Assembly: GCA_021802375.1 (NCBI GenBank)
Contig: JAKAAL010000150.1
Coordinates: 1-8,175, forward strand
Origin: Bacillota bacterium
GTDB taxonomy: Bacteria > Bacillota_E > Sulfobacillia > Sulfobacillales > Sulfobacillaceae
Reading direction: 5' to 3'
Length of the DNA: 8,175 nucleotides
Part shown: one piece after another, positions 1 to 6,444 of the stretch
How positions within the stretch are numbered: the stretch's first letter is position 1
Layout of the letters: every line of letters starts with the position of its first letter
Notes under the pieces: generated by a model
Seen by the model: only the letters and a program-made list of their open reading frames with translations
Told to the model about the DNA's origin: nothing
Databases searched by the model: none
Translations under genes and position numbers: made by a program

Positions 1-9
1 TTCCGATCT
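1..9. other. Probable residual sequencing-adapter bases
   Basis: The first nine bases, TTCCGATCT, are identical to the 3' terminus of the common Illumina read adapter. A match of this length exactly at the sequence edge is unlikely by chance. It is most simply explained by untrimmed adapter at a contig end. If so, these bases are not genomic and the true sequence starts near position 10. An accidental match cannot be excluded from the sequence alone. Confidence 0.6.
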
Positions 10-65
10 AGATATTAAGCATTTCAGGATTCGGTAAAAGTGAACGGGATGCAGGAGGGCTTGGC

Positions 66-1493
66 ATGGAGATACAATTATATTACCGTGGAGAGTGGCA
101 CCCGGGGACTAGCGGGCAACGATTTTTTGTAGAGAATCCTGCTACCACTGAAATTATCGGCAGCGCGGTATTGGCTGATTTAGACGATGTATCCCTCGCC
201 ATAGAAGGCGCGGTTCAGGCTTTTCCCGTATGGTCTAGGCGTCCTTCGGCAGAGCGGGGTCATCAGCTTCAGCGCATTTACCAGGCAATTATGGACCAAC
301 AAGAAGCATTAGCACGGCTATTGACTCTTGAAGAGGGGAAGTCTCTCAGTGAATCACGATCCGAAGTCGCCTATGGGGCCCGGTTTTTCGAGTACTATGC
401 GGGCCAGGCTCAACGTGTTTATGGCCGCACGATGCCGTCGCCTTCGCCGTCCCGTGCCATTTGGACAACCAAAGTGCCCATTGGCGTGACGGCTATCATC
501 ACTCCATGGAATTATCCCTTTGCCATGATTTGCCGTAAGATGGCTCCAGCTCTGGCAGCTGGGTGCACTGTGGTGGTGAAGCCTGCCGAGCAGACGCCAT
601 TAATTGCGGGTCAGCTGTTTGCCCTCTTGCATGACCTATCCTTACCTCCTGGGGTCGTAAACTTAATTACCGGTGACCCGGGCATTGTTGGCACGGCTTT
701 AGTTCAAGATGTTCGTGTCCGCAAGGTCTCATTTACCGGGTCGACAGCAGTCGGGCGTGTGATTTTGCACAACGCCGCAGAAAACATTACTTCCGTTTCA
801 TTAGAATTGGGGGGGAATGCGCCGTTTGTCATTTTTGATGATGCCGACCTGGATAACGCAGTTGCGGGCATTATGACATCTAAGTTTCGCAACGCCGGAC
901 AAATTTGCGTTGCGACCAATCGGATTTATGTTCAGCGTTCTCTGGTGCCTTTGCTTGCAGAGCGTCTAGCCCAATCGGTAACTGCCCTAAAAGTGGGCAA
1001 TGGATTAGATCCTGAGACTCAAATCGGGCCATTAATTAACCATGAAGGGGTGGACAAGGTATCGCGGCATATCGCTGACGCAGTACAGCGAGGGGCATCA
1101 GTGATCACGGGCGGCCTGCCTCTGACGGTTGGTTCCGGATATTTTTACGCGCCGACGGTTTTGGTTGATGTGGATGAATCGATGGTGTTGGCAAAGGAGG
1201 AAACCTTCGGTCCGGTGGCACCCTTATTTGTCTTCGACACCGAAGATGAGGTATATGAACGTGCCAATATGACCCCGTATGGCCTCGTCGCATACGTCTA
1301 TACCCGAGATTTGGGCCGAGCCATGCGCGCATCGCAAGCCATGGAATTTGGCATGGTGGGCATCAATGACCCCGTACCTTCTTTAGTGGAAGCTCCCATT
1401 GGAGGCGTTAAAGCGAGTGGATTGGGACGTGAAGGCGGGTCAGAGGGCATTGAGGAATTTTTGGAGACCAAATATGTCTCTATGAGATTTTAA
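66..1493 (+). CDS. NAD(P)-dependent aldehyde dehydrogenase, succinate-semialdehyde dehydrogenase-like
   Basis: Cytoplasmic enzyme that oxidises an aldehyde to the acid using NAD(P)+. Visible in order: the nucleotide and substrate segment TPWNYP with Asn149, the cofactor-binding VVKPAEQTP stretch, the Rossmann FTGST motif, the general base Glu247 in LELGGN, the catalytic Cys281 in NAGQIC, and the EETFGPV block. The Glu-Cys spacing of 34 equals that of E. coli GabD. The 475-residue length is full for the family, and the C-terminal PIGGVKASGLGREGG segment is typical of GabD-like members. The start is supported by AGGAGG at 53-58, seven bases before the ATG. The HAD phosphatase gene follows after 30 nt, so the two are probably one transcript; the promoter lies upstream of the window or in the first 50 bases. 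Enzyme class is certain. The exact aldehyde (succinic semialdehyde, glutarate semialdehyde or another) is not. Confidence 0.96.
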   Translation: MEIQLYYRGEWHPGTSGQRFFVENPATTEIIGSAVLADLDDVSLAIEGAVQAFPVWSRRPSAERGHQLQRIYQAIMDQQEALARLLTLEEGKSLSESRSEVAYGARFFEYYAGQAQRVYGRTMPSPSPSRAIWTTKVPIGVTAIITPWNYPFAMICRKMAPALAAGCTVVVKPAEQTPLIAGQLFALLHDLSLPPGVVNLITGDPGIVGTALVQDVRVRKVSFTGSTAVGRVILHNAAENITSVSLELGGNAPFVIFDDADLDNAVAGIMTSKFRNAGQICVATNRIYVQRSLVPLLAERLAQSVTALKVGNGLDPETQIGPLINHEGVDKVSRHIADAVQRGASVITGGLPLTVGSGYFYAPTVLVDVDESMVLAKEETFGPVAPLFVFDTEDEVYERANMTPYGLVAYVYTRDLGRAMRASQAMEFGMVGINDPVPSLVEAPIGGVKASGLGREGGSEGIEEFLETKYVSMRF

Positions 1494-1515
1494 ATTGAGT
1501 TATTCTGAGGGATGC

Positions 1516-1520
1516 GGAGG
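1516..1520 (+). promoter_or_regulatory. Ribosome-binding site of the HAD phosphatase gene
   Basis: GGAGG lies only 3 nt before the ATG at 1524 but 9 nt before the in-frame ATG at 1530. The spacing favours 1530, which would give a protein starting MEIKT, two residues shorter than the longest reading. Confidence 0.6.
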
Positions 1521-1523
1521 TAA

Positions 1524-2132
1524 ATGAGCATGGAGATTAAGACATTGCTGTTGGACATTGGGGGGGTGGTGCTATTAACCAATCCTGAGTTTTGGACATA
1601 TCTCCATCAGCAGCACGGAGCGCCGGAAAATGTGGAACAACTGTTTTATGGCCACGATAGCCCCTGGGGCGCCTGTCGCACTGGCTTAATGACATATGAC
1701 GAGTATACCCGGGAGATGGCACGGCAATTGGACATGGATCCCGCAGAACTGATTCGCCTGCGTCGCCAAATGGAGTGGATAGTCAATGTGCCAATGACCC
1801 AATGGGTTCGCCAGCAGCGGAACCAAGGATTAGAGGTCATAGCGATTAGCAATGCCGATGACAGGTTGGAGCAGCATTTGCGAGAGTTTGGTGTTGTCGA
1901 TCTCTTTGATCACATCATTAATTCAGCGCGGGTAGGATTCGCCAAACCGGATCCGGAAATTTACCAAGCGGCGCTTAAGGCTACGGCAACCCCGCCAGAA
2001 TTATGTTTGTTTGTCGACGACAGAATTCGCAACATGCCGCCCGCAGAAGACCTGGGAATTCAGACCTGGGTTTATACAGACTTTGAAGCGTTTTCACAGG
2101 GAATCGAAACCCTCCTCGATATTGGTTCCTAA
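1524..2132 (+). CDS. HAD-superfamily (subfamily IA, YihX-like) phosphatase
   Basis: A haloacid-dehalogenase-fold hydrolase, probably a cytoplasmic small-molecule phosphatase. Motif I is LLLDIGGVV with nucleophile Asp11. The usual second aspartate is replaced by glycine (DxG), as in the YihX/'DLGNV' branch, so this need not mean loss of activity. A helical cap follows (about residues 20-95). Motif II is AISN with Ser109, motif III is FAKPDPEIY with Lys141, and motif IV is LFVDD with Asp165/Asp166. The 202-residue length matches YihX, a sugar-phosphate phosphatase. The gene follows the aldehyde dehydrogenase by 30 nt and probably shares its transcript. The start may be 1530 rather than 1524 because the GGAGG at 1516-1520 is better spaced from the second ATG. 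The fold is secure; the substrate is not known. Confidence 0.9.
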   Translation: MSMEIKTLLLDIGGVVLLTNPEFWTYLHQQHGAPENVEQLFYGHDSPWGACRTGLMTYDEYTREMARQLDMDPAELIRLRRQMEWIVNVPMTQWVRQQRNQGLEVIAISNADDRLEQHLREFGVVDLFDHIINSARVGFAKPDPEIYQAALKATATPPELCLFVDDRIRNMPPAEDLGIQTWVYTDFEAFSQGIETLLDIGS

Positions 2133-2575
2133 GGAGTATATAGGCTGTTTAATGGATCTTTAAGAGCTGTCGTGCGCAAGCAAGACCGCAATATGTAATG
2201 GCTCTCTGGTAAATTTATAAGGGTTTGGCTGTACAGGATAGCCATTGTGTGCACGCCAATATCAGGTGGTGCATACTGGCTTGCGCGTCCCGACTGCAAT
2301 AACTTGCTAGGTTTTTGGCGCGAAATTTTATCTACCGCACTCTATCCGCGAATGTCGGGTTTAATTGCAGGGACTGAAAGGCAACGAGGCTTAAACACCG
2401 CTATGTCAGTTTTCCTCCCGGAACACTTCTGCTTGCGTGAAAACATAAGAAATAGGATGCCGGGTTCTGGCCTACTGCGGGTGCCCGTCTCCGATTCTTG
2501 GAGGGTAACACTGGGCGCAACCGACTGCGATTATTGTCGCGGTATGTGCCGTGTCAAATTGTCATAACATTAACG
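2133..2575. other. Intergenic stretch without a convincing gene
   Basis: Between the HAD gene and the merR promoter there are about 440 nt. An open frame of 106 codons (2247-2567, + strand) crosses it, but it lacks a Shine-Dalgarno sequence and resembles no family I recognise, so I do not call it. An imperfect inverted repeat, GCCAATAT (2255-2262) with ATACTGGC (2273-2280), has one mismatch in eight pairs and a 10-nt loop. It has no following T-run, so it is not a clear terminator. A second weak inverted repeat, CGTGTCAA (2550-2557) with TTGACGTG (2576-2583), touches the -35 box of the downstream promoter. Confidence 0.5.
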
Positions 2576-2605
2576 TTGACGTGAAGAGCCAATGATGCAT
2601 AAAAT
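2576..2605 (+). promoter_or_regulatory. Sigma-70-type promoter of the merR-transporter operon
   Basis: A -35 box TTGACG (2576-2581) and a -10 box TAAAAT (2600-2605) each match the consensus at five of six positions and are 18 nt apart. Transcription would begin near 2612, leaving a leader of about 30 nt before the MerR ATG. MerR-family regulators often act on promoters with long 18-20 nt spacers, so autoregulation is plausible. I see no strong dyad within the spacer. The imperfect repeat CGTGTCAA/TTGACGTG overlaps the -35 box and could be an operator. Confidence 0.65.
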
Positions 2606-2628
2606 AATTGGGTAGGCTAGGAGGAAAC

Positions 2629-2634
2629 GGAGAG
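2629..2634 (+). promoter_or_regulatory. Ribosome-binding site setting the MerR start
   Basis: GGAGAG lies 6 nt before the ATG at 2641. A longer reading from a TTG at 2608 would place both this site and the AGGAGG at 2619-2624 inside the coding region, and that TTG has no site of its own. This supports 2641 as the start. Confidence 0.7.
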
Positions 2635-2640
2635 ATTCGA

Positions 2641-3093
2641 ATGACAGACCAACGGTTTCTGCACATCGGCGAACTTGCCACGGAGTGCGGGACCACCACA
2701 CGAACTCTTAGGTATTATGAGGATCTTGGGCTTATCGAACCTGCCATGCGGGAACGGGGCAATGGCAGTTTCCGTTTGTATCGTGTCGAGATTGTGGAAC
2801 GCATTCGCCAAATTCAGGAGCTCAAAGACCTTTTAGGTTGGTCTCTTGACGATATAAGAATGCACTTCCAAGTGGAAGATGGGGTCAAGCGAATTCGCGA
2901 AGCATTTCATCGGTCTACCTCTTCGATGGAAAAGAAACAAATTCTCATCGAAGCTAGAAACTTTGCTGAGCGCCAACGAGAAATCATAGCCGAGCGCCAA
3001 AAACGCTTGGCAACAATGGATGAGGCATTGCGAAGGAAATTAGTGCGCTACCAAGAGTTAGAAGCGGCGCTAAATGAGTCGGATGGGCAGTAG
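2641..3093 (+). CDS. MerR-family transcriptional regulator
   Basis: A 150-residue DNA-binding regulator. The N-terminus is a classic MerR winged helix-turn-helix: FLHIGELATECGTTTRTLRYY at about residues 6-26, then the EDLGLIEP and GNGSFRLYR wing to about residue 48. A helical dimerisation arm follows, rich in Arg, Glu and Gln (about 99-146), and is probably a coiled coil. There is no separate effector-binding domain and only one cysteine (Cys17, in the HTH), so thiolate sensing of metals such as mercury or copper is unlikely. The start at ATG 2641 fits the family (a few residues before IGELA) and the GGAGAG at 2629-2634. The stop is 16 nt before the transporter start, so it is probably the local regulator of the efflux operon. 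Family assignment is firm; the effector is unknown. Confidence 0.93.
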   Translation: MTDQRFLHIGELATECGTTTRTLRYYEDLGLIEPAMRERGNGSFRLYRVEIVERIRQIQELKDLLGWSLDDIRMHFQVEDGVKRIREAFHRSTSSMEKKQILIEARNFAERQREIIAERQKRLATMDEALRRKLVRYQELEAALNESDGQ

Positions 3094-3095
3094 TG

Positions 3096-3101
3096 AAGGA
3101 G
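3096..3101 (+). promoter_or_regulatory. Ribosome-binding site setting the transporter start
   Basis: AAGGAG lies 8 nt before the ATG at 3110. The earlier in-frame ATGs at 3074 and 3083 fall inside merR without a comparable site. They would add a polar 12- or 9-residue extension that is not needed by the transporter fold. Confidence 0.75.
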
Positions 3102-3109
3102 CGGTCTTG

Positions 3110-4783
3110 ATGAGGGATTCCCGCAAATGGTGGGTACTATCGGTTACTAGTTTAGGTGCTTTGCTGTCTGCTCTGAATTTCAGTACCTTAATTATTGCGT
3201 TGCCTGATTTGATTCGATCACTGCACGCGTCGCTGCTACAAGCCATGTGGATCATGATGGCTTATATGGTGGCTCAAACCGTGATGGTGTTGATGGCGGG
3301 CAGTTTGGCGGATAGATTCGGCCGACGGCGACTCTATATGTTTGGTATGGCATTTTTCACGCTGTTATCATTGATTGCCGGTTTTGCCAGTACTGCCCCT
3401 ATATTAATTATCATGCGGGTGTTTCAGGGAATTGGCGGAGCCATGGTAATGGCTAACAGCACCGCCATTGTCGCAGACGCCTTTCCTCATCGGGAATTGG
3501 GCAGAGCACTGGGGATTAACGTAATGGTGGTGGCGGTAGGTCAAATCTTAGGGCCGGTCTTGGGCGGATGGTTAACCACCGAGTATGGGTGGCAATGGAC
3601 CTTTTGGTTTAATGTTCCCTTTGGAATCATAGGAGTGGGTTGGGGTCTTTGGGTCTTGGGATTGAAATCGACAGTGGTTAATACCGGCCGAAGAATAGAC
3701 TATGGCGGAATTTTTTCCTATTTATTCTTTATTACTGGGTTGCTAATGGCTCTGACCTGGGGAGCGGTGCAAGCCTGGAATACCACCGTGGTTTATGTCG
3801 GGGCAGCTGCATTTGTGGTTGCTTTGCCTCTCTTTATTTGGGCCGAGAACGTGAGTGAAGCGCCGATTCTACATTTGCGGCTTTTTAGCAATCGTGTCTT
3901 TGGTTTGGGCAATTTATCCGCCACGTTAAATGCTATTGCACGGATGGCTATCATATTCTTACTCATTTTCTATTTTCAAGGTGCCAAGGGCGACACGGCA
4001 CTCACCGCTGGAATATTGTCCACGCCGTTGGCCATTGGCATGCTGGTATTCTCGCCGATTGGAGGGTGGATTGCTGACCGCTTTGGTGCCACACTACCCG
4101 CGACGTCGGGAATTGCGCTTTCGATGGTGGGGCTAATTGGCTTGGCTTTGGATACCCACCTTACCACGCCATATTGGCGGCTAGCCTTGTGGATGGGGAT
4201 TGCCGGGATTGGGTCAGGGTTGTTTAACTCGCCCAACACCAGCAGTATCATGAACGCAGCGGGTTTGAAACATCGTGGCGAGGCTTCTGGCATTCGATCA
4301 TTGACGACAAACACCGGAATGCTGGTGTCTATTGCCTTTTCTCTGGCATTAGTGACGGCTAGCATACCGAAAGCTGCTATGTTGGCTATTTTTGCGGGTA
4401 CGGTCCAAGGTCTTCATGGCTCAGCCGAGACTGCTTCGCTGCATGGATTTATCCATGGATTGCATGTAGCTTTTTGGACCATGGCAGGAATTTCCCTAAT
4501 AGCCGCCATCTTATCCGCTCTTCGGGGAGGAGGACAAAACGGCCGTCCTTCCTTACGGATGGTAACCGCAATCTTGCTAGGCCGTGAAGCTACGCGGATT
4601 TTGAAGGAACGTTCGGCGACTAATCTTTCCCGGGAAGAAAGAGTGCTGGTCACGATGGCGGTCAGTGAATTGGAGAAAGTCACAAAAGGCTCAAACGATG
4701 ACGACGCATCTCTGGCTTCAACATCGACCGGGAGGGACGGGAAGAGCGCCCCAGTCGCCAGGGAAACTGGAACAGACCATTAA
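3110..4783 (+). CDS. DHA2-family (EmrB/QacA-type, 14-TMS) MFS drug efflux transporter
   Basis: Inner-membrane major-facilitator antiporter, 557 residues from ATG 3110. Motif A GSLADRFGRRR (about 64-74) follows TM2, motif B RVFQGIGGA lies in TM4, and the antiporter motif C GQILGPVLGG (about 144-153) lies in TM5. A second motif-A-like GGWIADRFG begins at about residue 318. Hydrophobic segments and length suit 14 helices and the DHA2 class. The conserved TM1 aspartate of the LDxTIVNVALP signature is Asn23 here (LNFSTLIIALP). The last 85 or so residues form a hydrophilic, charged cytoplasmic tail, longer than usual. The gene follows merR by 16 nt and precedes the MBL-fold gene by 14 nt, which suggests one operon and regulated export of a toxic small molecule. 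Bases 4056-4400 recur at 98% identity at the right end of the window. Confidence 0.94.
   Translation: MRDSRKWWVLSVTSLGALLSALNFSTLIIALPDLIRSLHASLLQAMWIMMAYMVAQTVMVLMAGSLADRFGRRRLYMFGMAFFTLLSLIAGFASTAPILIIMRVFQGIGGAMVMANSTAIVADAFPHRELGRALGINVMVVAVGQILGPVLGGWLTTEYGWQWTFWFNVPFGIIGVGWGLWVLGLKSTVVNTGRRIDYGGIFSYLFFITGLLMALTWGAVQAWNTTVVYVGAAAFVVALPLFIWAENVSEAPILHLRLFSNRVFGLGNLSATLNAIARMAIIFLLIFYFQGAKGDTALTAGILSTPLAIGMLVFSPIGGWIADRFGATLPATSGIALSMVGLIGLALDTHLTTPYWRLALWMGIAGIGSGLFNSPNTSSIMNAAGLKHRGEASGIRSLTTNTGMLVSIAFSLALVTASIPKAAMLAIFAGTVQGLHGSAETASLHGFIHGLHVAFWTMAGISLIAAILSALRGGGQNGRPSLRMVTAILLGREATRILKERSATNLSREERVLVTMAVSELEKVTKGSNDDDASLASTSTGRDGKSAPVARETGTDH
4056..4400 (+). repeat. Direct repeat copy 1, inside the DHA2 transporter gene
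   Basis: Gap-free match to 7831-8175 over 345 nt with six differences (98.3%). It covers transporter residues of about 316-430. The differences from copy 2 are at 4170, 4291, 4294, 4297, 4347 and 4374. The match starts abruptly at 4056, in mid-codon; its right limit is unknown because the window ends. Confidence 0.95.
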
Positions 4784-4797
4784 ATTGAGGTGAATAC

Positions 4798-5454
4798 GTG
4801 TTTACTCCTGTACAGCCTAAGGTTTGGCGATGGGAAACCCCAGATCCCGAAGACCATTGGGTGATGGTTGGGCACCTAATTCAAGAGGACGATCATGTGG
4901 TATTGGTTGATCCCCCGATGGTTCCGAAATTGACCGAGGCGTTAATGGTACTGGGGGGAGTGTCCGCAATTGTCTTAACCACCCATGATCATACTCGGGG
5001 CTCTCGCCATGTTTCAGAGGTGTTTTCGTGTCCTGTATATATACCGATGCAAGCGAATGTAGAGCGGATCACTCAGGCCGGTATTAAGAACATGTTGCTA
5101 TATGATGAGTCGACGATGTTGCCTGCCGGCCTTAGAGCTTGTCGATGCCGGGTGGAACTACCGATGTGGCAGGATCCATCGCATCCTTACCTGGACGAGA
5201 TGATGTTAGTGACTCCTACTGGGGCTGTTGCTTGCGGTGACATTGTGATGGGAAGTGCCGATGCCGATTGCAGGCTTTATGGATGTCCAGAGGGGCTTAA
5301 TGATCCGGCAGATTTGCAGAAGGTTTTTGCGTCATTAAACACTTTCAAACGGGTGCTGCCAAGTGCTGTTCATACTTTACTTGCGTCGCACGGAGTCGAC
5401 ATTGTAGGGGAGTTGCAAAGTCAGTTGCAGCTGCGTATGGCAAACTTAAATTAA
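4798..5454 (+). CDS. Metallo-beta-lactamase-fold hydrolase-like protein with an altered metal motif
   Basis: A 218-residue cytoplasmic protein of the MBL fold. The N-terminal beta strands give LVDPP, a relative of the usual 'hlID.G' strand. The signature HxHxDH reads H63-D-H65-T-R67-G68, so the first two histidines remain but the Asp-His pair that completes the second metal site is Arg-Gly. Later ligand candidates are retained: His129 (PSHP), Asp148 (CGDIVMG) and His198 in VHTLLASHG, which resembles the glyoxalase-II C-terminal motif. The protein may hold one metal, bind it differently, or be non-catalytic. The GTG start at 4798 is supported by AGGTGA at 4788-4793; an in-frame ATG at 4864 would delete the first strand. 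It lies 14 nt after the transporter and is probably in its operon. Hydrolysis of a thioester or similar adduct is a guess from the fold. Confidence 0.8.
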   Translation: MFTPVQPKVWRWETPDPEDHWVMVGHLIQEDDHVVLVDPPMVPKLTEALMVLGGVSAIVLTTHDHTRGSRHVSEVFSCPVYIPMQANVERITQAGIKNMLLYDESTMLPAGLRACRCRVELPMWQDPSHPYLDEMMLVTPTGAVACGDIVMGSADADCRLYGCPEGLNDPADLQKVFASLNTFKRVLPSAVHTLLASHGVDIVGELQSQLQLRMANLN

Positions 5455-5509
5455 CAATAGACAGGAAAAAATATCGTCAATGGCGAACCCGAATAGGGGG
5501 TGATTTTTA

Positions 5510-6094
5510 ATGCAACTACCTCGGGTCGAAACCAAATCAGAGGCGGTCGGGCTCGTCCGTGCATTTGTTAGCGTATCATGGGTGCTGTTAATTCCGCTGG
5601 GATTCGCCATTTCGGCGATAACCGGAAGCCTTGTTTTGTTGGACTGGGCACATGTAATGGGCGCCATATTATGGACAGCACTGGACATTTTTATGGGTTT
5701 TGTTCTGGGGCCTATTTTACAGCGACTGGAACCTTCGGCACGGAAGCTGGTTATCGGGCAACTGATGCCAAGAATGTTGTTTTTAATGCCTATCGTGGCG
5801 ATTACTGTTGGATGGAGCGGATGGGTTCTTGGACACCGCTTGGGAAACTTTTTGCCCACCAATTCTGAGTTCCCCTGGATTGTGGTGGCAGGTGCCATTA
5901 CAGTTGTATTGACGATACAAGGATTAGGGGGGCTTTTGCCTATTAATGTACGGGTGTTTCGAGAAATCAGCAAACCAGTTCCAGACGTCGGAAAAATTAC
6001 TCGATTGATGCGGTTATATCGGTACCTAGTGGCTGTCCAAGGGGTATTGCAGTTTATCATCATCGCGATTATGACGCACTTAGCGGTTGGCTAA
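5510..6094 (+). CDS. Five-helix integral membrane protein, CopD/DUF2269-like in style
   Basis: A 194-residue inner-membrane protein with about five hydrophobic helices: residues 18-40, 46-70, 88-108, 123-143 and 170-192. TM2 contains WAHVMGAILWTALDIFMG and TM3 starts PRMLFLMPIVAITVGW. This layout, with a His near the start of a GAILW helix, recalls small CopD/DUF2269-type membrane proteins, some of which bind haem. His48 and His190 could be axial ligands, but that is speculation. There is no signal peptide distinct from TM1. The start at ATG 5510 follows a strong AGGGGGTGA-type site (about 5495-5503). It is 55 nt after the MBL-fold gene on the same strand and closes the operon. Its stop overlaps the stop of the convergent HAD remnant by a few bases. 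Membrane nature is clear; the family is uncertain and the function unknown. Confidence 0.75.
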   Translation: MQLPRVETKSEAVGLVRAFVSVSWVLLIPLGFAISAITGSLVLLDWAHVMGAILWTALDIFMGFVLGPILQRLEPSARKLVIGQLMPRMLFLMPIVAITVGWSGWVLGHRLGNFLPTNSEFPWIVVAGAITVVLTIQGLGGLLPINVRVFREISKPVPDVGKITRLMRLYRYLVAVQGVLQFIIIAIMTHLAVG

Positions 6095-6444
6095 GCGTGT
6101 AAAGTTGCCGTGAGACACTTGGGATAAAGGAAAAGGTCCAAGGCGCCGAGCGGAGCGAACACGAGAACATCAGCAGCGGTGAGAAGTTTGGTTGCGGCCC
6201 CCTCAGTGCCCACGACCACAATGGTTCCGCCAGACAAAGATTGGATGTACTGCGTCTTGTCCTCGATGGTACTGATGATAACTGGCATGATACCGGTTTT
6301 CTGGGAAACCGCATCGGTTCCTCCGTGAGTTGCTGCGGTCAGAAAAGCGATGTTTAACGATTGACCGAGCAGCCGTAGGCGTTGGGAAACGCCGACCACT
6401 AATTTCTCATCGACAGCTAAGGTTCCATTTAGGTCACAGACCAA
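6091..6444 (-). pseudogene. Decayed HAD-family (soluble P-type-ATPase-like) protein
   Basis: The 117-codon frame reads VCDLNGTLAVD (motif I, nucleophile Asp4), AFLTAATHGG (motif II, Thr36), EDKTQYIQSL (motif III, Lys63), then VGTEGAATKLLTAADV and ALDLFLYPKCLTATL. This order matches the small HAD proteins related to the P-domain of P-type ATPases (DxNGTLA type, usually about 150 residues). The block with the Mg-binding GNGxND motif, expected between YIQSL and the VGTEGAA segment, is missing. About 20 residues seem lost near residues 70-73 (around 6225-6240). The apparent start is a TTG that corresponds to an internal Leu of the family. Upstream the frame meets a stop at 6472-6474, while a neighbouring frame reads plausible N-terminal residues, hinting at a frameshift. 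Both defects point to a pseudogene. A short functional variant is possible but less likely. Confidence 0.7.

Noticed and set aside
2247..2567. 106-codon + strand frame in the gap before merR
   Set aside because: No ribosome-binding site, no recognisable motif and a composition unlike the neighbouring proteins.
3976..4365. 129-codon minus-strand frame within the transporter, repeated at 7739-8140
   Set aside because: It recurs only because the transporter segment is duplicated; it is a shadow of the + strand coding frame.
5446..6063. 205-codon minus-strand open frame antisense to the membrane protein
   Set aside because: Its residues follow no known fold and it mirrors the hydrophobic + strand gene, which has a strong ribosome site and clear helices.
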